Assembly: GCF_037179485.1 (NCBI RefSeq)
Contig: NW_027040867.1
Span: forward strand, 3,720,001 to 3,784,000
Direction of reading: 5' to 3'
Length of the DNA: 64,000 nt
Origin: Ochlerotatus camptorhynchus
Lineage: Eukaryota > Arthropoda > Insecta > Diptera > Culicidae
The translations under genes and the position numbers were made by a program. Under the pieces are notes generated by a model. The model did no database searches, had not been told where the DNA came from, and worked only from the letters and a program-made list of their open reading frames with translations. This document shows, piece by piece, positions 57,181 to 64,000 of the stretch (positions are counted from its first letter, which is position 1; every line of letters starts with the position of its first letter).

Positions 57181-57479
57181 TAATTGAATCTGGTGGAAAC
57201 ATGAATGATGAATCTATATTTTATGGACATGTTTGTACATTCTCTATAAGGGAAGACCCTGCCTTGGTGATTTAGCTATATTGTCAAGAATTAGCACTCC
57301 AGCGGCTAAATTTCAACGAAGAGAAAGAAATACCTAAATGTATAAATTTCGTTCTTTTCGATGAAATTTATACCCAGAATTCAGCTACAGGAAAGTTAGT
57401 TAGTTATCTTTATTAAGGAGACTTTCAGCCGAACGCTGGTTCGTCTCCGGCCATGCAGGAAAGTTTTAAAGGCTTAGAA

Positions 57480-58090
57480 CATACAAAATCCATCCTTTTT
57501 GTGTGTATTTTGACGTAGAACTACGTCTTTGTCGACTATACTGGGGTGCAAATCAAAAAATATGTGTAGTGAAGGAGTGTTAGGTTTTGAACGCTTGTAA
57601 CTTTGTCATTTATAGATGAAATTTAAATCCAAATACGCCAATCGATAGGATATATCACGAACCTGCTTTTCTGTAATTAAACTTTTGAAAATGTACAAAT
57701 GATAATTGTATCACTGTTTTCATGAAATAAGCCTTTTTCCCAAACCCAGTCATCATAAACAAATACCACTTGGTTGCACATCATTCTGCTTGAACTTGAA
57801 AAGATATAAATCAGCGCTACTCTCCTGCCTCTGCTCATTACCACTTCGGATGGCGTATCACTTGGTCCTGCAGCAAGCAGGACCAAGTCAGTGGCTAAAG
57901 GTGGATCACGGCGTTACCACAATGAAGAATGCGACACAATGAGGAAAAGCAATGTATGTAAACCCCCTCCCCCTTCACAACAACCTCTTCCCCCCCCCCC
58001 CCCCTCAACAATAACCCGAAAAAGACATGGACTTTGACGATCACTTTTTTCCGGGAAATAAATTTTAAACGAACCACAATTATTAGGGCC
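57480..58090 (+). mobile_element. Family E, copy inverted relative to 28.9-29.5 kb
   Basis: TGACGTAGAACTACGTC near 57518 and GGTTTTGAACGCTTGTAACT match 29340-29440 inverted. GTCCTGCAGCAAGCAGGACC and AAGACATGGACTTTGACGAT match 28900-29060. A C homopolymer lies at 57991-58004. Confidence 0.6.
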
Positions 58091-60903
58091 CATGCATTAA
58101 TTATGTCACGCTAAATCAAGCAAAAAATTACAACCTCCCCCCCCCCCCCCCCCTATCGTGACGTTTATATGTATCGAATAAAAAATGCTTTATTATTTTC
58201 TTTTCTCTTAAAATATCAGAATCATGACATTCAAAAACCAGTATCTTAAAACAAATGATGAAATTAAATTATAACCTGAATTTTCATCATTTTTGTCAGA
58301 CGTCAATACTTTTCGGAAATTTTTAAATCCTAATGTTTTTCTTTATTTCTTTCTTATCTCGAAGAATTTTCCTCTCAAAAAATGCTGTAAGTCTCAGAAT
58401 CTAGGTAAGTTTCTAAAGATCTTGAATTACTAATCTTGAAGTCCAGGAGATTCAAAGCTTATCTAAGCCTTTGATATCAAAACCTTTTTTTAATCCCTAA
58501 AATTTATTTTGATCAAAATTTCGTCGATTTTTTTTCAGGCAAATTTATTTTGTGAAGTTTTTATGAAACTTTTGATTAAGTCAACGTATCATAATTATTA
58601 AAATTTATATTTCATTTGTTTTAATATTTATTTATAAAAAAAAATATTATAAGACTGCCTACGGAGTATCTTGCAATTTTATCCTAGACTTAGAATTATG
58701 ACAATTGATCTAATTTCATTGACATTTATTTACATTTGTATTCGAAGAATTTAGACTTTCAATCTGTATCAGAGATATCCTTTTTTATTAGTTACAAAAT
58801 CTTGAAAACGTATGGGTTTGGGATCTGAAAACTATTTTTATGCTAACATTCAGAATGTTAAGAATTGTGCATCTTGACTAAGTCCTAAATGTATGAAGTC
58901 AGAAATTTAGAAGATAATAAAATTCATACTCCTAGAATTTAATTTTGGTTCTTATGTCTAAGATTCAACTGATGATGAATTACTAGTTACAAAATTAATA
59001 GAATTACCTTACACTGGAAATTTTCTTAAGTTAGAGGTGCTAAAATTTATTAGATCCGGACGTTATGTGATTTCATTACAAAAAGCATGAACAAACGATC
59101 ATTGCTTGTTCGAAATCAGTAGGCTTTTAAGGCTCCCACAATCGAGGTCCCAATCGTCGGTATGAAATAAATATAATAAAATTTATTGTTTCACCATTAA
59201 AATAATAGTAAGCCTCAATGTCATATTGATGGTCACAGAAAAAATGTACCCAAAAACAAGTTACCTTGACGCAATTTGAATGAATAGCATCTTCGTGACT
59301 TTTTATTCAATCATAGTTTTGCAAATAAAAAAATAAGGCCCCCCCGAGACCCCATCCAGATAAATTTTCTAGTTACGCCAATAAAGTTTCTATATTTCAA
59401 TTTCATTTCTGCCAATAAGACTGACTGTTTATAAATCAATTTAACGCCACTTCAGCGTTCATAAGCTCATTTTTGGCGATTCTTAACCATTTTGGCGTTT
59501 CCAAACAACCTTTTAAATGTATCAACCTTTTTATCGTATTTTGGGTCTAAAACCTCCGGCTATGTTCGCATTTCTGATGCGGTTTTTTTCTTTTGAATAC
59601 CACATTTAATGATTATTGGCCATTTAGGTCACGTTTTGTTCGCGTATCTACGGCATTTTTTTATTATTTTTTTGTATATTAAAATAATGGTGAGTCACGA
59701 GTTTATCAAATTTCTCTAAGTGGGTCGAGGAAATTTGAGAACCACTGGTCTCCACTGATTGACGAAATGAACAAATTATAATTCTCTAGGATGAGTAATA
59801 GTTTTCATCATAATTGCCAAGGAATTCAACATTCCGTACAAATGTCATCAGTAAGAATTCCTCAAAATTTCGGATTAATCAGCAAATGAATTAGGATTCC
59901 ATTCACTCCGCATGCATACATGTTCCCTTCCAATTTTTCAGAAAGCCATCTGAGCTAGCTCATAGTCCTGGACCAGGAAAATTGATATTTGACTCAGGAC
60001 TGTTGTTCTAACTTCCCTTCATTGGACTAATGGCATTGTAATCAAAATCTTCAATTTCTGGGTAGCGTGAATAGCATAGAGTACAATTAATCTCTAAATA
60101 CAATTAACTCGTAAAAATGCATCTGCTGCATCACGAGTAGATTACTGCAGAATTGCTGTACTAATTAACCATGCGAATCATGCCTATATGTCCAGAAAAA
60201 GCAAAATGAGGAAGACTTCAACACGCTAACCGATGAGAAGGTTTTAAATCGTCTAGTTCAACGGTACCTGTACCGTTGAAGCTATAATATTGTCTCAATT
60301 AGCGCGATGTCCATCCGCCCCATTGCCCCACCAGAGGTGACCCATATATGCATTTCACGAGAAATAAAGACTATAGCATCATTCTTGCCGTCGTCGATCA
60401 CAAACGGGAAAGATGAAGAAAGTCACGAAACACCGACTGCGATAACGTCAAATGTAGGTCGAATCGTATAACGGCACAAACGTATAAGCTTGCACTATAA
60501 GCCATCCGTCGTCGTCTCCAGCTTTTCCACCCCGGTCTGCTCCCCATTTACGTCCCTTCAAGCGATGTGCTGCACAATATCACATGTCTCCCCACGGTTG
60601 GATCGAAAGCTGTAGTGAAAGCATCCGGGCCAGTCTGTTTACATATGGCAGAACCTAGTTGTGTGAGGCTGTTACTTTCCTCTCGTCCGGTCCCCCAAAC
60701 ACGACCATCAATGACTTGGCGATTTGGTCAAGATTTGTTCAACACCTTTCACACTTGATCGGGCACGGAGGGACAAAAAAAGAGTCTTTTACACAATGAA
60801 GATCAACCGGTAAATCATGAAACTAATACTGATGGCTGGGAAGTGCATGACGGTCACCACCATTGAGGTAAAAATCTTCTGCAGAGTTAAAGTCTTGAAT
60901 TAT
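58091..60903. other. No recognisable gene (2.8 kb)
   Basis: AT-rich sequence with a C homopolymer at about 58137-58153. 60240-60780 is more GC-rich and looks single-copy, but I see no convincing exon; the frame 60567-60758 has no domain. It precedes the 3' end of paralogue 3. Confidence 0.45.
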
Positions 60904-60909
60904 TTTATT
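60904..60909 (-). terminator. Poly(A) signal of paralogue 3
   Basis: AATAAA on the minus strand (context CCAAATAAAATAAT), about 110 nt after the stop codon. Confidence 0.6.
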
Positions 60910-61016
60910 TGGCACTTAAACTGTGTTTTACAATAAATTAGATGCGACTGATCGCTGCTGGCTAATAAATAAGGCTTAATGGCTAAGTAATTGTGTAGAA
61001 GGGAAGGCGATACGCC

Positions 61017-62156
61017 TCAAGGCGTTACAAATTGGCACACACCGTAACTGTCACGCTTGCGATCAGGGCCACACTGCTCCTGGGCACCGAGAAGCTTGAG
61101 TTCCCACTCACCGCCGACGTCGCCGCCACCATCCCGTTCGTTGTCCCCTTGCAACTGCAATTTCATCATGTCGACATCCGATCGGGGATATTCTAGGCTA
61201 TCGAACGAAGAAGCAGGTAAGTCTAGATAAGTCCGTTGCTCCATCATCAGGTAATTATCATCATCATATACTTCTTCATCACCACCAGTACCATCATCCT
61301 CGATATCTTGGATAGCACCATCACCATAATTGTTGTTATTGGTTAGTATAGTGTATACGGTATTAGTTCTAATTTCATCTTGGCACGGAGCTGGCCCGAG
61401 CAACGACTTGGACTCTCTTACGGTATTAGGATAATAATTACCTGATGGCTCGGGGAAATGGACCATATTTGACGAGGTTGGTTGCTCTACATGGAAGTTA
61501 AATGGCCGGACCACACGATAAATCGGCGAGGGTTGGTCTGAATTGCTGCTACGAGCGGTGCTGGAGATGTCCACTTTGTAAGGAGTTCGCCCCTCGATGA
61601 ACTCTTCGTTGGCTACCCTAGCATGTGACTGCGATTCATCCAATACTACGACCTCTGGGGTTAGGTGGGATACCTTCTTCTGGGCCGCGTGATTCTTAGT
61701 ATTCTTTCGATGACCTGATTTTTTCTTCTGTTGATGCTTCTGTCCGGAACGATTCAGCAAATCCAAAAGAGAAATTCCCGCCGACGGCGAAGATGGTACA
61801 ACTACGATCACAAAGTTCTCCAGATCAGCTCTGATATTGAACTTTCCTTCCTGTCGTTGATCGAAGGTTATTGTTTTACGAGGTTTACTAGTTGACATCG
61901 GCGCTGTCGTAGTTGTTTGCTCAGCTGCAACACTCGTAGAATGTCCTGCTGCAATCGGTTGAGCTGCAGTACTTGTCACCGACACCTCAGCCAAGGCCGC
62001 TGGTTCCGTAACCGCACTGGAACTTGTCTCCTGCGTGTAACTACTACTCTCCACAGCATTTTCCTTACTGCTATTTAGTCGCCTTTCATCACGGATCGCA
62101 GGGCCGGCCAAAACTGCGGTTCCCAGAACCAAAAGAACCATAAAATTCCTCAACAT
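61017..62156 (-). CDS. Secreted Ser/Thr-rich protein, paralogue 3
   Basis: Single exon, 379 aa. The ATG at 62156 has A at -3. Residues 1-18 form a signal peptide (MLRNFMVLLVLGTAVLAG). A Ser/Thr/Ala-rich region (about 29-90) precedes the family block at 96-121: ITFDQRQEGKFNIRADLENF, then VIVVVP. A short leucine-rich piece follows (ISLLDLLNRSG), then a basic stretch (about 140-161; KKKSGHRKNTKNHAAQKK), acidic runs, and a C-terminus with paired cysteines (CGPDRKRDSYGVC, 362-374) plus Cys258. No catalytic motif and no membrane anchor. It is the largest paralogue, and the only one with these cysteines. It is likely extracellular, possibly O-glycosylated. Function unknown. Confidence 0.8.
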   Translation of the reverse strand: MLRNFMVLLVLGTAVLAGPAIRDERRLNSSKENAVESSSYTQETSSSAVTEPAALAEVSVTSTAAQPIAAGHSTSVAAEQTTTTAPMSTSKPRKTITFDQRQEGKFNIRADLENFVIVVVPSSPSAGISLLDLLNRSGQKHQQKKKSGHRKNTKNHAAQKKVSHLTPEVVVLDESQSHARVANEEFIEGRTPYKVDISSTARSSNSDQPSPIYRVVRPFNFHVEQPTSSNMVHFPEPSGNYYPNTVRESKSLLGPAPCQDEIRTNTVYTILTNNNNYGDGAIQDIEDDGTGGDEEVYDDDNYLMMEQRTYLDLPASSFDSLEYPRSDVDMMKLQLQGDNERDGGGDVGGEWELKLLGAQEQCGPDRKRDSYGVCQFVTP

Positions 62157-62245
62157 GATCGTGATCTATCCCGGTCCCCGTCTATAGTGTTCTACAATCG
62201 CAATCGTCCGGTACGTTGCTTTCTGGTTCAAGTTCAACAAACGAC

Positions 62246-62271
62246 TGGCCTCCGAGAGATATTTTATTTAC
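62246..62271 (-). promoter_or_regulatory. Core promoter of paralogue 3 (TATA-like and initiator)
   Basis: On the minus strand, GTAAATAAAATATC (62258-62271) lies about 20-25 nt upstream of GGCCAGTCGTTTG, an arthropod-initiator-like site with its A at 62246. That predicts a 5' UTR of about 90 nt. Confidence 0.45.
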
Positions 62272-62665
62272 GCCAAGTTCATTGAAGACGACGTCAGGCA
62301 AGAAGAAAAGTATAAAAACAGAAAATTGAAAAAAATGCCGTTTTGCCGTTTCTCTGCTGGTGGAAATCGACCACATTCTCCTCTCTTTTCTCTGTCTCGC
62401 ACACGCGGTCGCACGCTGCCCAGTTCCAGCCGTTCAACCTGGCCAGCGAAACATGTGCGGTTTTGATGCTTGCTTTCCATCCTTTGCCAGCGACCGCGTG
62501 CTACCGACTCTATTATACTACGATGCGGCTTGTGCGGGACAGTTGCTCCGCCGCACCGTGGAATTGATCATCGTCATTAGGTATATGGATATACCTACCA
62601 GCTACCGTCGTGCATCTTTCACCATTTCTTCATTCTATATTTACTCACCGCATTATGACTTTTGC

Positions 62666-63120
62666 AGCGAAGATCGAGATGCTTCCTGCTTTGCGGAATT
62701 TAGTCCAAGCAAATGGAAGCTGATCTGCGTGAATATTGCTAAACGTAAGATCTTTATTGGATAATTTTCCAATTGTTGGTCAGCATTTTTTGCAGGAAAC
62801 ATTTACAGGAAACCAGTTCATGGGGTTCAAGAAAAGTTTCCGTAGGTAATATTTATTCGTGTAAGCTAGCAGAACAAGCAGCAAACAAAAGAAGGAGTAA
62901 AAGCAGGAATAATGCCAAGTGTCTATTATGCCAAATGTCCGTTATTCATGGTGACCACAAAACTCCGACTAGCAATGTCTCCGGTTTTGTCTCCGGAATT
63001 TTGGGTAATATTCCCGGTTGTGGGATAAGCATAAAACCTAATGCGATTGAGCCGAAGGGACCAGTAGATATACTAAAACAGCAGAATTTTTCCTGCATCT
63101 CGAATTTATATCTGCTTTAG
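62666..63120 (+). CDS. Candidate exons of a divergent plus-strand gene
   Basis: Weak candidate. TGACTTTTGCAG ends near 62666 and opens EDRDASCFAEFSPSKWKLICV up to a possible donor (AAAC|GTAAGA) near 62747. TTTTTTGCAG near 62797 opens a frame to a stop at 63118-63120 that includes AKCLLCQMSVIHGDHKT and GFVSGILGNIPGCGISIKP. The phases of the two do not match directly, so at least one boundary is wrong. No family is recognised. Confidence 0.2.
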
Positions 63121-63480
63121 AAGTCTTCAAAATTAATCCATGTTTTAATTACCTCGCTCAGAACTCTATACAGGATTTTTTTAATGTTCTAAAGAAATTA
63201 ATTTAGAATAATTTCCCTTCAGAAAGTTCTTTTCAGAGTTCATCTAAAATTAATTTGAGATTATCTCTGAGAATTTCAAGAAAAAAGTTTCTTTGTAACA
63301 GTTCAGAGAATTCTCTGCTGTGCACCCAAAACATTCATGTAATTAATTCTAAGTTTCTCTTCGAATGTTTAATGATTATTTCAAGAATTCAGTGAAGCAT
63401 TCACCTATAATTCTACTAAAAATTCGATTTGATTCTGCATAGAATTCGGTTTTTAACGGAAGTGTTCAATGAAAACTTTG
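63120..63480. repeat. Degenerate quasi-repeat tract
   Basis: GAAAGTTCTTTTCAGAGTTC, GAGAATTTCAAGAAAAAAG and similar phrases, like the tract at 120-700. Confidence 0.4.
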
Positions 63481-63762
63481 TTTTTTTAATCGTGCATATT
63501 TTTGAAGTTATTTGTTAAATCTTTTAATTTTGTCGAACCTCTTACCCGAATCCCTTTATGAAGAGCTTTTTTGAATGTGTTGGTTCATTTCCTTTTAATT
63601 CCGTTACAATTAATCATATCGTCTGGCCATTTTCCACACAGATGGCGCTGTTCCGCTGGTAACAATGATATTTGAGAGAGAAAATTCTCTCTCACGAGCT
63701 GAATCTCTCAATATGCCACTCGATTTGTGATATCCTTTTCACAGATTACAAAATAGAGTACC

Positions 63763-63990
63763 TGTCACTACAAAACATGTCTGGTACCTCTATATATGCA
63801 TTAAGTTTAACATTTGAAGTCCCTCCTTTTTTCATATTCTGCACAAAAGATACTTTCTGCCCCGCCCCATACATAAAAATCATGCGGGAGATTCTGTGCG
63901 GGGTGAGCCATTTTGTGTGCAGAATGTGTAAAAAGGGAGGGACTTCGGATGTTAACCTAAATGCATATATAGAGGTACCAGACATGTTTT
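63763..63990. mobile_element. GGTACC-ended MITE, copy 2
   Basis: AAAACATGTCTGGTACCTCT and AGAGGTACCAGACATGTTTT are inverted, with arms of about 65 bp around a loop with GCCCCGCCCC. It lacks the SINE found in the copy at 51996-52344. Confidence 0.65.
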
Positions 63991-64000
63991 ACACTGCACT

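Noticed and set aside
62268..62764. Overlapping frames on both strands upstream of paralogue 3
   Set aside because: They cover the predicted promoter and 5' flank, conflict with each other and show no domain.
1..64000. CRISPR arrays, bacterial operons, ribosome binding sites
   Set aside because: No regular spacer arrays or prokaryotic gene layout. The sequence is eukaryotic and transposon-dominated.
1..64000. Endogenous viral elements, which mosquito genomes often carry
   Set aside because: I recognised no viral polymerase, nucleoprotein or glycoprotein-like sequence. All RT and RNase H sequence fits non-LTR retrotransposons.
1..64000. LTR retrotransposons
   Set aside because: No long direct terminal repeats with TG...CA ends or protease/integrase motifs were seen.

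Overview
The window looks like intergenic and genic DNA from a culicine mosquito, most likely an Aedes-type genome. The evidence is an AT-rich background, very dense nested transposable elements, tRNA-related SINEs resembling the Feilai class, many TIR-bounded MITEs, and 5'-truncated non-LTR retrotransposons of Jockey and I type. This placement comes from element types and style; no database was searched.

Only three loci look like real host genes, all on the minus strand: 10322-11197, 33442-34178 and 61017-62156. Each starts with a signal peptide. Each carries one conserved block close to (V/I)x(F/Y)D(Q/E)RQ, four to six residues, N(I/V)R, then a hydrophobic strand ending in VP. The rest of each protein is acidic, Ser/Thr-rich or basic low-complexity sequence. 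I read them as a dispersed tandem array of paralogous secreted proteins of unknown function. The array has been stretched to about 22-27 kb spacing by transposon insertion. The middle gene probably has a 62-bp intron just before its last exon.

Layout. 1-10 kb: a degenerate repeat tract, a weak candidate for plus-strand exons (1.16-1.67 kb), a two-part dispersed repeat split by a TIR element, and a short poly(A) retroposon. 10-11.8 kb: paralogue 1. 12-16.1 kb: a SINE and a Jockey fossil carrying a SINE and an 8-bp-TSD MITE. 16-22 kb: MITEs, including a TTAA-flanked one whose empty site lies next door. 22-31 kb: degenerate GGAACTT-type tracts, an I/Loner-like element split by the poly(A) retroposon, a SINE, an RTE-like tail and a Jockey 3' end. 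33.4-34.2 kb: paralogue 2. 35-39 kb: the inverted partner of the 4-6 kb repeat, holding a 1.74-kb Tc1/mariner palindrome. 40-49 kb: more MITEs, a perfect 122-bp inverted repeat, an I-element RNase H fragment and a Jockey RT fragment. 49.5-56.1 kb: a further non-LTR element on the minus strand, then a Jockey fragment joined to an ORF1-only I-like element. 56-61 kb: repeat tracts and nothing recognisable. 61-62.2 kb: paralogue 3 with a plausible TATA/Inr promoter. The window ends in MITE sequence.

The genes show no operon-like relation. What links them is ancestry and orientation. Most other open frames are chance frames or decayed transposon frames, and several begin at TTG or GTG.
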